DNA of 64,000 nt from Clostridiales bacterium S5-A14a (GTDB lineage Bacteria; Bacillota; Clostridia; Peptostreptococcales; Anaerovoracaceae). The position numbers and the translations under genes were made by a program. The stretch is from contig JRNA01000003.1 in NCBI GenBank assembly GCA_000758905.1, positions 62,001 through 126,000 on the forward strand, in the 5' to 3' direction. The notes beneath the pieces were generated by a model, which made no database searches, was not told the origin of the DNA, and saw only the letters and a program-made list of their open reading frames with translations. Below are positions 24,466 to 33,718 of the stretch, piece after piece. Numbering within the stretch: position 1 is the first letter of the stretch; each line of letters opens with the position of its first letter.

Positions 24466-26457
24466 ATGATTCACATAGAGAAAAACAAAACTACAAACCT
24501 CACAAAGAACAGGATCATATTCCTGTTTATTTGCGTGCTTATAGCGATTTGCTTGCTGATTTTTAGGCTTGCGTGGGTGCAGGTTATCAATGCTGACGAG
24601 TATCGCGATAGAGCTATCAGGCAACAAAAGGGTGATGTTCCGATTGAGGCAAAGCGTGGAACTATCTATGACAGGACCGGAAAGCCCTTAGCTGCAAGCG
24701 TTATGTCATATAACGTTTGGGTTAGACCTCAGCAAGTTAGAAACGAATATAAGGGTGCTAAGTTAGAAGATTTATCAGAAAAAATCTCCTCAATAACAGG
24801 TGACGATAAGGAAGACATTCTAGGTGTTTTGAAGTCCAAGGCTCCACTTCTTAAGATGACTCAGTACCTTGAAAAGCGCCAACTCGACAAGGTGAAAGAT
24901 CTCAAAATACCGAGCATACAGGTTGCAGAGGCGAGCAGACGTTCATATCCTATGGGCGATTTTGCTTCACATCTTCTTGGTAGTGTAAACAATGAAAATC
25001 AGGGCAGGAGCGGCCTTGAACTGCAATATGACAAGTATTTGAGTGGCGTTGCTGGAAGATGGATAAGAAGTGGCGACGTGCATGGAGATCCGCTTACTTT
25101 CGGATCAGAATCATATTTTGAGGCTGAGGACGGCCTAAATGTAGTGACCACAATCGACGAAGTTTTGCAGCACTACCTCGAAACATCCATAAGAAACGGT
25201 TTCAAGCAGTATAAACCTGAGAGCATACAGGCAGTGGTAATGGATCCTAAAACAGGAGATGTACTGGCTATGGCGACTGTACCTAGCTTTAATCCTAACA
25301 AACCAACGGTCCCTGCTAGCAAAGAAGACAGGGAAAGTTTTGCAAAATTGAGTGATAAGGAAAAAACTGATTATTTGAGCAAACTGTGGACGAACCCGGT
25401 AGTAAGTAGCGTTTATGAGCCTGGTTCAACTATAAAGACGATTACTATTTCGGCTGCGCTTGAAGAAAAGTTAACCTCGCCTGATGATCATTTTTACTGC
25501 GGCGGATCAGTGGCTGTTGCCGATAGAGTCATACATTGCTATAACAACAATGCTCATGGTGATCAGACTCTTGGAATGGCACTGGCTAACTCATGTAATA
25601 TAGCCATGGTGGCATTAGAACGAAGACTTGGAGGAGAAAAGTTTTATAAATATTTGGATCTCTTTGGTCTTACAGAAAAGACGGGAATTGACCTGCCGGG
25701 CGAAGCATATCCGTTGGTTCCGCCACTTGAGTCGGTTACCGAAATAACCAGGGCGAACGTGGCATTTGGTCAGGGCTTTGCTGTCACGCCTATTGAGATG
25801 TGCCAAGCACTCTCGGCAATAGGGAACGAAGGTGTTTTGTTGAAGCCTAGGGTCGTAAAGGAACTGACTGACCAAAACGGCAATGTGGTTAAAAAGTTTC
25901 CAGTACAGGTGAAAAAGAAGGTTTTGTCGAAGGCAACTACGGAGGAAACAATTGCTGCCATGGAGATGATGGTGCAGAAGCATGGGGGCACGGTTGCAAT
26001 TCCAGGTGTCCGCATAGCTGGCAAAACAGGAAGTGCTGAAAAGCCTATAAATGGTGTATATTCAAACAAAATATTCGGCTCCATGATTTGTCTAGCGCCT
26101 GCTGAGGATCCAAAACTTGCGATTGTGATAATGGCCGATGCACCTGCTCCAGGCCTGTTTGGTATTACAACAGCTGGACCGATGATAAAAGAGTTTTTTG
26201 AGAAGGCTTTCCCATACATGGGGATCGAGCCGCATCTAACTGATGAAGAGAAGGAGAAACTCAACAAAACTCAGAAGACTGTTCCTACCGTTGCAGGAAA
26301 GACAATTGGAGAAGCAAAGCAAATCCTTGGAAATGCAGGGGTTAACTACATAATAGTTGAAGACCCAGGGGACGATAGCGTCACGATTAAGGCGCAGCAT
26401 CCTCAACCAGGCAACAAAATAAGTGACATAGAGAAGGTATATCTATATTTGAATTAA
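24466..26457 (+). CDS. Penicillin-binding protein 2 / FtsI (SpoVD-like) with PASTA domain
   Basis: Class B transpeptidase that cross-links septal peptidoglycan, paired with FtsW. 663 residues: cytoplasmic start, membrane helix (16-36), the PBP dimerisation domain beginning KRGTIYDRTGKPLA, and the transpeptidase domain with the SxxK serine S321 (STIK), SCN (ANSCNIA) and KTGS (GKTGSAEK). A single PASTA domain closes the protein (about 604-663, TVPTVAGKTIGEAKQ). Bacillus SpoVD also ends in PASTA, so both FtsI and SpoVD names are possible. It lies between ftsL-like and murF; murE, often next, is absent. Confidence 0.93.
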   Translation: MIHIEKNKTTNLTKNRIIFLFICVLIAICLLIFRLAWVQVINADEYRDRAIRQQKGDVPIEAKRGTIYDRTGKPLAASVMSYNVWVRPQQVRNEYKGAKLEDLSEKISSITGDDKEDILGVLKSKAPLLKMTQYLEKRQLDKVKDLKIPSIQVAEASRRSYPMGDFASHLLGSVNNENQGRSGLELQYDKYLSGVAGRWIRSGDVHGDPLTFGSESYFEAEDGLNVVTTIDEVLQHYLETSIRNGFKQYKPESIQAVVMDPKTGDVLAMATVPSFNPNKPTVPASKEDRESFAKLSDKEKTDYLSKLWTNPVVSSVYEPGSTIKTITISAALEEKLTSPDDHFYCGGSVAVADRVIHCYNNNAHGDQTLGMALANSCNIAMVALERRLGGEKFYKYLDLFGLTEKTGIDLPGEAYPLVPPLESVTEITRANVAFGQGFAVTPIEMCQALSAIGNEGVLLKPRVVKELTDQNGNVVKKFPVQVKKKVLSKATTEETIAAMEMMVQKHGGTVAIPGVRIAGKTGSAEKPINGVYSNKIFGSMICLAPAEDPKLAIVIMADAPAPGLFGITTAGPMIKEFFEKAFPYMGIEPHLTDEEKEKLNKTQKTVPTVAGKTIGEAKQILGNAGVNYIIVEDPGDDSVTIKAQHPQPGNKISDIEKVYLYLN

Positions 26458-26465
26458 GCGAAACT

Positions 26466-26561
26466 GCGTGTAGTGAGACAGTGTGTTTCGAGGGAAATAA
26501 AAGCGTATGTATGTGAAAGCGCGTGTAGTAAAATCTCACTTAGTTAGAATAAAAGCGTATG
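26466..26561. repeat. Imperfect ~55-bp tandem duplication upstream of murF
   Basis: GCGTGTAGT occurs at 26466-26474 and 26521-26529, and AATAAAAGCGTATG at 26496-26509 and 26548-26561. The 55- and 52-base offsets show a diverged duplication with small deletions. It fills the gap between the PBP and murF genes and contains no strong promoter. Confidence 0.65.
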
Positions 26562-26570
26562 GAGTGAAAA

Positions 26571-28022
26571 ATGAAATTTAGTATTCAAGAATCCAACAAA
26601 GTTATGAACGGTAAAATCCATACCTGCAAGGGCCCGGAGGGGTTCGAGAAGGTTTTTATCGATTCCAGGGAGGCCGTCAATTTTGAGCGTGAATCGAGCA
26701 AAGAGGAGAGCATAGCCTTCTTTGCTATAGTTGGAGAAGTTCACGATGCGCATAAGTTTGTAAACCAGGTAATCGACGGCGGTTGCAGCACATTAATTCT
26801 GAGCGAAGAGAATGTAGCGGACGCAGCTGCTTTGTACGCAGAAAAAAATCAAAAAAATATAAACATCATTCTTGTTGAGGATACGACGGAAGCACTCTCA
26901 AAACTCGCTGAATTTCATCTAAACAGGATCAATCCCAAGAAGGTTGCAATCACAGGCAGCATGGGAAAAACAACGACAAGGGATATGGTTTACGCCGTTT
27001 GCTCAAGCAAGTATAAGACAGGGAAACCGATCAAAAATTACAACAGCCTCATAGGGGTCAGCATGACTGTGTTAGAGTACGACATGGACGTCGAGGTTGC
27101 AGTAATTGAAGTTGGCATGGAGAGCCTGGGTGAAATCCACAAAATAGTGGAATGGGTAAGGCCTGACATCAGCATTATAACCTACATCGGGCTCACTCAC
27201 CTGGAGCAGCTTGGCTCGCAGGAGAACATATACAAGGCGAAGATGGAGATAACCGACTTCCTAGACAAAGACGACCTCCTCATAATTAATCAGGATTCGC
27301 CTCTTCTCAACAAAAACACAATTGTAGCCCAGTATGATATAATATCTGTGGGCAGCTCAGAGGACTGCGACTATCGCATTTCTGACTGTCATGACTTCGG
27401 GCAGAACGGAATTAACTTCAAGCTCGGAGATTTGGAGAGTAACAAAACAATTGACATAGATCTTCCTATTCCAGGTGCGCATAACAGGTATAATGCAGTG
27501 CTTGCAATTGCTGCCGGAGAGGCTCTTGGGATAAGTGCAAAAGATGCGATTGAGGCTCTGCACGTGCTGAAACGTACGGGTATGAGGCTTGAGTTCAAGG
27601 ACAACGGTGTCATCAGGGTTATGGATGATAGCTATAGTTCCTTCCCAGAGGCTGTAAGGAGTGCGATTGATACCCTCGTGAGTACGGAAGCGAGGAGGAG
27701 GATTGCGATTTTTGCTGGTATGAACGGCTGGGCTGATATTTCAAGGAAGGTGCACAGGGAAGTTGGAGAGTATGTGGTTGAAAAGGATCTTGACATGCTG
27801 ATCTGTGTTGGACAACATACCGATGACATGGCATCTGCTGCATTTCGCAAGGCTCAGGAAGAGAAGAGGAGTTGCAAAGTCATCTTCGTATCGGAGAAAG
27901 ATGTTTTGTTCAATCTGCTTAAGTCGCTCATTGAGCCAGAAGATTTGATTTTAGTCAAGGGTTCGAGGATGTATGCGATGGAGGATGTCGTTGATAGGCT
28001 GCTTGGGATTTTTAGCATTTAG
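26571..28022 (+). CDS. murF: UDP-N-acetylmuramoyl-tripeptide--D-alanyl-D-alanine ligase MurF
   Basis: Adds D-Ala-D-Ala to UDP-MurNAc-tripeptide with ATP. 483 residues. N-terminal MurF domain (1-100), central ATPase domain with GSMGKTTT (129-136), and the C-terminal Mur ligase domain. Some usually conserved stretches differ: the P-loop reads GSMGKTT where GSNGKTT or GSVGKTT is common, DDxYNANP reads DDSYSSFPEA (from residue 352), and the usual G-MLELG reads GMNGWADIS. The fold and position support MurF; the altered third motif is notable. GGAG precedes the ATG. Confidence 0.88.
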   Translation: MKFSIQESNKVMNGKIHTCKGPEGFEKVFIDSREAVNFERESSKEESIAFFAIVGEVHDAHKFVNQVIDGGCSTLILSEENVADAAALYAEKNQKNINIILVEDTTEALSKLAEFHLNRINPKKVAITGSMGKTTTRDMVYAVCSSKYKTGKPIKNYNSLIGVSMTVLEYDMDVEVAVIEVGMESLGEIHKIVEWVRPDISIITYIGLTHLEQLGSQENIYKAKMEITDFLDKDDLLIINQDSPLLNKNTIVAQYDIISVGSSEDCDYRISDCHDFGQNGINFKLGDLESNKTIDIDLPIPGAHNRYNAVLAIAAGEALGISAKDAIEALHVLKRTGMRLEFKDNGVIRVMDDSYSSFPEAVRSAIDTLVSTEARRRIAIFAGMNGWADISRKVHREVGEYVVEKDLDMLICVGQHTDDMASAAFRKAQEEKRSCKVIFVSEKDVLFNLLKSLIEPEDLILVKGSRMYAMEDVVDRLLGIFSI

Positions 28023-28126
28023 TGCCTCTCGGTGCGCGTGATGAATACCGGCAAATGGAATATCAGAATAGAACATTAAAAAAGGATATTATAGTAGGAT
28101 ATTAAAATAGTTGAAAGAGGTTTGAT

Positions 28127-29092
28127 ATGAATCAGTCATATATATTTTATGCAACCTGCATAGTGTGTGGTGCGCTGCTGAGCGGTGTTTATACACATTG
28201 GCTCATCCAAAGGTTTAGGAGAGTGCATTTTGGACAATATATCAGGGAAGATGGCCCCCAGGCTCACCTGACAAAACAGGGGACGCCTACGATGGGTGGA
28301 ATTGCTATATTTCTGGCCATTGCTCTATGTTCTATGCTCGGAGCACAAGACAAGCTGCAGTGTCTAGTTATGGTCGTGATATCGCTTCTTTTCGGAATGA
28401 TTGGATTCTTAGATGATTATATGAAATTTGCTAAGAAGCAGAATTTAGGGCTCAACGCTTGGCAAAAGCTGGTTCTGCAAATTATATTCGGATTACTCGT
28501 TGCCCTTTATATGCTCAAATTCAGCGGTTACGGCTCTCAAATTTGGGTGCCTTTTTATAACGATTTCTTCGATTTAGGAATCATGTTCGTGCCATTTGTC
28601 GTTTTCATCATGGTGGCCATGGTAAACTCTGTGAATCTCACAGATGGACTTGATGGGCTTTCTTCGGGTGTAACATCCCTTGTGTGCATATGTTTCGGAT
28701 TTTTGGCTATCAAATTCAGCGAGTTTACAACTGCGACATTTGCCTTTGTAACTGCTGGTGCTTGTTTGGGCTTCCTGTTTCACAATAGATATCCTGCCAA
28801 AATATTCATGGGTGATACGGGTTCGATGACCCTCGGCGGTGCAGTTGCTGTCATGGCAATAATGATGAGGGCGGAACTCTTCCTGCCGATAGCGGGATTT
28901 ATCTATGTATTAGAGGCGCTCTCCGTAATAATTCAGGTCGCATCATACAAACTCAGAAAGAAGAGAGTTTTCAGGATGGCGCCGATTCATCACCATTTTG
29001 AACTAGGCGGCATGAAGGAGTACAACGTCGTACTCATGTTTTATGCCATTACGGGTATAGCCTGTGCAATCGCGTTTGCAAGCCTGCTCTAA
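28127..29092 (+). CDS. mraY: Phospho-N-acetylmuramoyl-pentapeptide-transferase MraY
   Basis: Makes lipid I by moving phospho-MurNAc-pentapeptide onto undecaprenyl phosphate; ten-helix membrane enzyme. 321 residues. Seen: GTPTMGG near residue 51, the Asp pair in FLDDYMKF, the catalytic NSVNLTDGLDGL, FMGDTGSMTLGG, and the MAPIHHHFELGG loop. AAAGAGG precedes the ATG. The 104-bp gap before it contains two copies of AGGATATTA but no clear promoter. Confidence 0.97.
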   Translation: MNQSYIFYATCIVCGALLSGVYTHWLIQRFRRVHFGQYIREDGPQAHLTKQGTPTMGGIAIFLAIALCSMLGAQDKLQCLVMVVISLLFGMIGFLDDYMKFAKKQNLGLNAWQKLVLQIIFGLLVALYMLKFSGYGSQIWVPFYNDFFDLGIMFVPFVVFIMVAMVNSVNLTDGLDGLSSGVTSLVCICFGFLAIKFSEFTTATFAFVTAGACLGFLFHNRYPAKIFMGDTGSMTLGGAVAVMAIMMRAELFLPIAGFIYVLEALSVIIQVASYKLRKKRVFRMAPIHHHFELGGMKEYNVVLMFYAITGIACAIAFASLL

Positions 29093-29153
29093 GGAAAGTA
29101 GATATTGAAAGATAATTTCTCAGTCAGGGACTTACACACAAAATACAAATAAT

Positions 29154-29162
29154 TGATAAAAT
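29154..29162 (+). promoter_or_regulatory. Extended -10-like element before murD
   Basis: TG-A-TAAAAT directly upstream of the murD ribosome site (TAAAAT 29157-29162). The same nine bases occur at 12235, 33677 and 47503. The -35 is weak (TTACAC, 19-bp spacing). An internal promoter is possible. Confidence 0.35.
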
Positions 29163-29182
29163 CGGCCGTTAGGAGGCTTGAA

Positions 29183-30571
29183 ATGAATAATAATATAAAA
29201 TCACATAAATTCGATCCGGCAGATAAGAAAATTTTGGTTGTCGGCCTAGGACGAAGCGGTATTGCCGCGTCACAGGTGCTTTGTCGCCTCGGGGCTAAGG
29301 TTTGGGTTCAGGACAACAAAACAGCTGACAAAATCGACGGGCAGCTTCTTTCTTTTTTAAAGAATTCAGGTGTTGGTATGTTCCTGGGCAAGGAACCGTC
29401 AGTTGAAGAGAACTTCGATATTATGGTTGTAAGCCCCGGCGTAGATCCTCATCTTGAGTGGATTTCGAACTTCCAAAAAGCTGGATGCGAGGTCATCGGC
29501 GAACTGGAACTTGCTTATAGGATGAGCGATGCACACTTTGTTGCAATTACGGGGACTAACGGAAAGACAACAACCACAACTCTTACGGGAGAAATATTCA
29601 AAAAAGCCGGGCTTGGCACTCACGTTGTCGGAAATATCGGTACAGCTGTGATTGCGCAGTCGACAGAGGCTTCGTCTGATGAATGGATGATAACGGAGGC
29701 ATCAAGTTTTCAGCTCGAGACGACGGTTAAGTTTAGACCGCACGTGGCCGCGCTCCTCAACTTGACACCTGACCATCTAAACAGACACAAAACTATGCAA
29801 GCCTACGGGCAGGCGAAGGCAAGGGCTTTCCAAAATCAGACAGAGGATGACTTTGCGGTTGTAAATGCCGACGATGAGACTTGCGTAAAACTGGCAAGCG
29901 GACATGCTGGGCATCTCGTACTCTTCAGCAGAAGAAAAACCGAGGGAGTTGATTGTTTTGTCGAGGATGGATGGATAAAGATACTGAGCTTGGATGGCGA
30001 AGTGATCGATGTGATGCCAGTTGAAGAGATTAAAATAGTTGGCGCACACAATCTTGAAAATGTGCTTGCTGCCGTGGCTATTTCATATTTTTCGGGCATA
30101 AGAATTCAAGATATTAGGGATGCAGTCGAGGCTTTCAAGGGGGTTGCTCACAGGATGGAACCTGCTGGGGTAATCGATGGCGTTCATTATTATAACGATT
30201 CAAAGGGAACGAATACGGATGCTACCATCACGGCTCTTAGAGCGCTTTCGGGGGATATTATCCTGATCGCAGGCGGTGATGCGAAGGGGCAGGATTTTGC
30301 GGCTCTTGCTGACGAGTTTGAAGGTAGGGTTAAGGCGCTTGTTCTACTTGGAAGAGATAGGGAATACATCGCTGAGGCTGCTAGAACAAAAGGCTTTGAT
30401 AATATTTATGAAGAAAGAACTATGAAGGACTGCGTTTTTAAGGCGGCTTCGCTTGCTAAGAGTGGAGACAATGTGCTTCTCTCGCCGGCATGCGCAAGTT
30501 GGGATATGTATGATAACTTTGAGCAGAGGGGCGATGATTTTAAGTCCTGGGTTGAGGCTCTTCAGAGGTAA
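29183..30571 (+). CDS. murD: UDP-N-acetylmuramoylalanine--D-glutamate ligase MurD
   Basis: Adds D-glutamate to UDP-MurNAc-L-Ala. 462 residues: Rossmann-like N-terminal domain (LVVGLGRSGIA, about 18-28), ATPase domain with GTNGKTTTTT (124-133), LNLTPDHLNRH, and C-terminal domain with HRMEPAGVIDGVHYYNDSKGTN and LLSPACASWDMYDNFEQRG. AGGAGG at 29171-29176 fixes ATG 29183; an upstream TTG at 29153 lies before that site. Confidence 0.97.
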   Translation: MNNNIKSHKFDPADKKILVVGLGRSGIAASQVLCRLGAKVWVQDNKTADKIDGQLLSFLKNSGVGMFLGKEPSVEENFDIMVVSPGVDPHLEWISNFQKAGCEVIGELELAYRMSDAHFVAITGTNGKTTTTTLTGEIFKKAGLGTHVVGNIGTAVIAQSTEASSDEWMITEASSFQLETTVKFRPHVAALLNLTPDHLNRHKTMQAYGQAKARAFQNQTEDDFAVVNADDETCVKLASGHAGHLVLFSRRKTEGVDCFVEDGWIKILSLDGEVIDVMPVEEIKIVGAHNLENVLAAVAISYFSGIRIQDIRDAVEAFKGVAHRMEPAGVIDGVHYYNDSKGTNTDATITALRALSGDIILIAGGDAKGQDFAALADEFEGRVKALVLLGRDREYIAEAARTKGFDNIYEERTMKDCVFKAASLAKSGDNVLLSPACASWDMYDNFEQRGDDFKSWVEALQR

Positions 30572-30583
30572 TATGAGGAAGAC

Positions 30584-31744
30584 ATGGGAAGTACAAAACT
30601 GTTTATAACAAAGAAAATAGGGCCGATGGATTTTCCGCTGATGATTACCACTTTGTTGCTGGTGCTAATCGGCATAGTGGCGGTTTTTAGTGCGAGTTTT
30701 TACAGTTCAATCAGTGAGTCCGGGTCGCCGTATGGATTTGCAATCAAGCAAGTTGTGTTTGCCGTTATGGGGCTGTTTTGTTTGATTTTGTCGACAAAGA
30801 TGAACTATCACGTCTGGAGGACGTTTGCAATTCCTATTCTGGGTGCGAGTTTTTTCATGCTTTTGATTGTAATTGCCGGTGCCGGAAAAACGGTAAAAGG
30901 TGCAACCAGGTGGATTAGTATCTTTGGTTTTACACTGATGCCGGGTGAAATCAGCAAGTTCAGCATGATACTTGCGACGGCTGCATATATTTCGGCTAAT
31001 CCAAATAGGATTAATACTGTGAAGGGGCTTTTTCCTATTATATTTTGCCTGGGTGCGGCATGTCTTTTGATTATGAAACAGCCTAATCTTTCGGTTGCTG
31101 CAACATTGGCTGTCATCGTAATGTGCATGCTTATAATTGCAGGCCTGAAAAGAATATATTTGATGGGTGGAGGGGCACTCTTTGTGCTTGCTCTAATTTT
31201 TGCTATAATTGGAGATAGAGATGGTTATAGGTTTAGAAGGGTGACAAGTTTCTTTCATCCGTTCAAGGACGCATCGGGCGATTCTTTTCAGGTTGTACAG
31301 TCTCTAATGGCGCTTGGAAGCGGCGGCATTTTCGGTGTAGGCATAGGTAAGAGCATACAGAAAACTATGTATTTGCCGGAACCTCACAATGATTTTATCA
31401 TGGCGATAATTGGCGAAGAGGTCGGCTTTGTGGGCATCTTTATAATTATGATTCTCTATGTTTTATTCATTTGGAGAGGTGTGATCATTGCGATCAATGC
31501 TCCTGATTTATTTGGCACCCTGCTTGCAACTGGCATTGTGTCAATGGTCGCTGCCCAGGTTATATTTAATATCGGTGTTGTAACGTCGAGCCTGCCGGCT
31601 ACCGGTGTTGCGCTTCCGTTCATAAGTTACGGCGGTAATGCGCTGATAATTTTTATGACATGTTCCGGTATACTGATGAATATATCTAAGAAGAGGACGA
31701 TTCAAAGGAATTATACTGTCGAGAAATATGCCATGTATCAGTAA
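30584..31744 (+). CDS. ftsW: Septal glycosyltransferase FtsW (SEDS family)
   Basis: Polymerises lipid II into glycan strands at the septum with its cognate class B PBP. 386 residues and about ten membrane helices. Family marks: ATRWISIFGFTLMPGEISKF, the conserved loop with FQVVQSLMALGSGGIFGVGIGKS, PEPHNDFIMAIIGEEVGFVG, and LPATGVALPFISYGG. Twelve bases separate it from murD, and its place before murG favours FtsW over RodA. Confidence 0.95.
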   Translation: MGSTKLFITKKIGPMDFPLMITTLLLVLIGIVAVFSASFYSSISESGSPYGFAIKQVVFAVMGLFCLILSTKMNYHVWRTFAIPILGASFFMLLIVIAGAGKTVKGATRWISIFGFTLMPGEISKFSMILATAAYISANPNRINTVKGLFPIIFCLGAACLLIMKQPNLSVAATLAVIVMCMLIIAGLKRIYLMGGGALFVLALIFAIIGDRDGYRFRRVTSFFHPFKDASGDSFQVVQSLMALGSGGIFGVGIGKSIQKTMYLPEPHNDFIMAIIGEEVGFVGIFIIMILYVLFIWRGVIIAINAPDLFGTLLATGIVSMVAAQVIFNIGVVTSSLPATGVALPFISYGGNALIIFMTCSGILMNISKKRTIQRNYTVEKYAMYQ

Positions 31745-31798
31745 TTTGTGATACATTAAAATAACATTCGCATATTAGAATTATTTGGAGAAATAGTT

Positions 31799-32896
31799 AT
31801 GAGAGCAATTATAAGCGGTGGCGGTTCGGGTGGACATATCTTCCCAGCACTTGCCATAGCCGACAAAATAATGGAGAAAGAGCCAGATTCGGATATTCTC
31901 TACATCGGTATGAAGATGACGATGGAGGGGAAGATTGTACCAGATCATGGCTTTAAGTTTGAGCAGATTCCGGGGAGGTCTCTTAAAAAGACCCCTCTTG
32001 GCGTTTTGAAACTAAGCTCATCCGTTTGGAAGGGAGTTTCAAAGAGCCGAAGAATCATTAGGAAGTTCAAGCCTGACTGTGTAATCGGAACAGGTGGATA
32101 TGTTTCGTTTCCTGTAATTGTAGCTTCGAGGCTAGAAAAAGTTCCATGCTACGTACACGAACAAAACGCTTTTCCGGGTGCAGCTAACAGGGCTTTGGAG
32201 AGATTTGCAAACAAGGTGTTTCTTGCATATCCCGAAGCGACATCGTATTTCAAGCAGCCGCAAAAGCATGTGTTCACGGGCAATCCGGTTAGGGAAGAAT
32301 TTTTTGGTATAGACAAGGAAAAATCACGCGAGAAATTAGGCATTGATAAGGACCGATTTCACATCCTCATGATGGGTGGAAGTTTAGGCGCAGAAGCAAT
32401 CAATAATCTGGCAGGCAAAATAATTAACTGGATAAAGGATGATCCTGAGTATAGTCTATCATTCATAACAGGGAACTCGAATTATGAGGACGTGATGAAC
32501 ATTCTAAAGAAAAAGGGTGTTTCAGAGAATGAGCGCATCAGGGTTACAGGTTTTTCAAATGACATGCCTGAGGTCATTGGGGCGGCAGATTTGATAATAT
32601 GCAGAGCTGGCGCTATCAGCGTGAGTGAGATAAATGCGGCAGGGAGAGCAGCTATTTTGATACCGTTCCCTTGGGCTGCGAGCAATCACCAATATTATAA
32701 TGCGAAGTCAGTATCTGACCACGGTGGTGCAATTCTGATTGAGGAGAAAAATATTGATGCTGAGAAAATCATTGGCATCATAGAGAAATACAAGCAAAAT
32801 CCGCAAGAACTTAGGAAGATGGAAGAGGCAAGCTTGAACTGCAGCGTTAGGGACGCGACGGAGAAGATATGGGATCATATAGCGAAGAAGCAATGA
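31799..32896 (+). CDS. murG: UDP-N-acetylglucosamine--lipid I GlcNAc transferase MurG
   Basis: Makes lipid II at the inner membrane face. 365 residues, GT-B fold. The N-terminal GGGSGGHIFPALAIA loop, GTGGYVSFP, the HEQNAFPGAANR motif, GGSLGAEAIN, and the UDP-GlcNAc site ICRAGAISVSEINAAGRAAILIPFP are present. It overlaps ftsQ by four bases (ATGA), implying translational coupling. Confidence 0.97.
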   Translation: MRAIISGGGSGGHIFPALAIADKIMEKEPDSDILYIGMKMTMEGKIVPDHGFKFEQIPGRSLKKTPLGVLKLSSSVWKGVSKSRRIIRKFKPDCVIGTGGYVSFPVIVASRLEKVPCYVHEQNAFPGAANRALERFANKVFLAYPEATSYFKQPQKHVFTGNPVREEFFGIDKEKSREKLGIDKDRFHILMMGGSLGAEAINNLAGKIINWIKDDPEYSLSFITGNSNYEDVMNILKKKGVSENERIRVTGFSNDMPEVIGAADLIICRAGAISVSEINAAGRAAILIPFPWAASNHQYYNAKSVSDHGGAILIEEKNIDAEKIIGIIEKYKQNPQELRKMEEASLNCSVRDATEKIWDHIAKKQ

Positions 32897-33657
32897 ATGT
32901 CCTTGAAAACACCAAGGTCGTAAAGAGGGAAATCAAGAAAAAACATCCTTTTAGGAATTTTCTTATCTTTGTGTGCGTCGTAGGTGTAATTCTATATATA
33001 ATGAGCACTTCCCTGTTTGATATAAAATCGATTAAGGTCAAGGGGAATCACTATTACTCCGACCAACAGGTGATAACACTGGCGGATGCTAAGAAAAGTG
33101 TTAATATTTTTTGGGGTGCAGGAGATAGCAAAATCAAGAATAGACTAAAGAAAGACCCCTATTTTGTTGATGTTTCCGTAAGAAGAAAACTGCCATCGAC
33201 TCTAGTGATTGCAGTGGAGGAGAGAAAGCAAATTGCGGCTGTTGAATATGGGGACAAATACGTGGTGATTGATCCAGAGGGTGTGGTGCTGAGGACTGGA
33301 AAAATTGATCCGAAGCTTACGCTGATTTCAGGGCTCAAAATAACAAAGATGCAGAGGGGAGAGCAACTAAAGGTAAAGCAGTCAAAGACTCTCGCGAAAA
33401 CTTTGGATATGCTACAGGCCATGGAAAAGGGAGATATTTTCTTTAAGAAAACGATTTTTGAGGAGGGACAGGATGCGTACATCAGAGCGTATGTGCTTGA
33501 TAACCTTGTCGTAAAGGGGAAACCTCAATATGTTTTGAAGAGAATGGAATCAGGAGATTTACAGAAGGTTGTGAATAATCTCATGCAAAAAGAAGACGTT
33601 AGGGGAACGATTTTTATTGATGAGAACAATTTTATAACTTTTTCTCCGGATATATAG
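32893..33657 (+). CDS. ftsQ: Cell division protein FtsQ/DivIB
   Basis: 254 residues, bitopic. A basic cytoplasmic N-terminus, one membrane helix (about 25-42, FLIFVCVVGVILYIM), then the POTRA domain (FDIKSIKVKGNHYYSDQQV) and the FtsQ beta domain. It bridges FtsL/DivIC in the divisome. ATG 32893 overlaps the murG stop as ATGA; an earlier in-frame ATG at 32869 is possible but would extend into murG. It is directly followed by ftsZ with no ftsA between. Confidence 0.9.
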   Translation: MNVLENTKVVKREIKKKHPFRNFLIFVCVVGVILYIMSTSLFDIKSIKVKGNHYYSDQQVITLADAKKSVNIFWGAGDSKIKNRLKKDPYFVDVSVRRKLPSTLVIAVEERKQIAAVEYGDKYVVIDPEGVVLRTGKIDPKLTLISGLKITKMQRGEQLKVKQSKTLAKTLDMLQAMEKGDIFFKKTIFEEGQDAYIRAYVLDNLVVKGKPQYVLKRMESGDLQKVVNNLMQKEDVRGTIFIDENNFITFSPDI

Positions 33658-33676
33658 TGCAAATTTTCAATTATTA

Positions 33677-33685
33677 TGATAAAAT
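33677..33685 (+). promoter_or_regulatory. Extended -10-like promoter element of ftsZ
   Basis: TG-A-TAAAAT with TAAAAT at 33680-33685, 34 bp before the ftsZ start. No good -35. A separate ftsZ promoter would fit its need for high expression. Confidence 0.45.
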
Positions 33686-33718
33686 ATCCATAATATGGTG
33701 CGATAAGGAGGAGCATAT

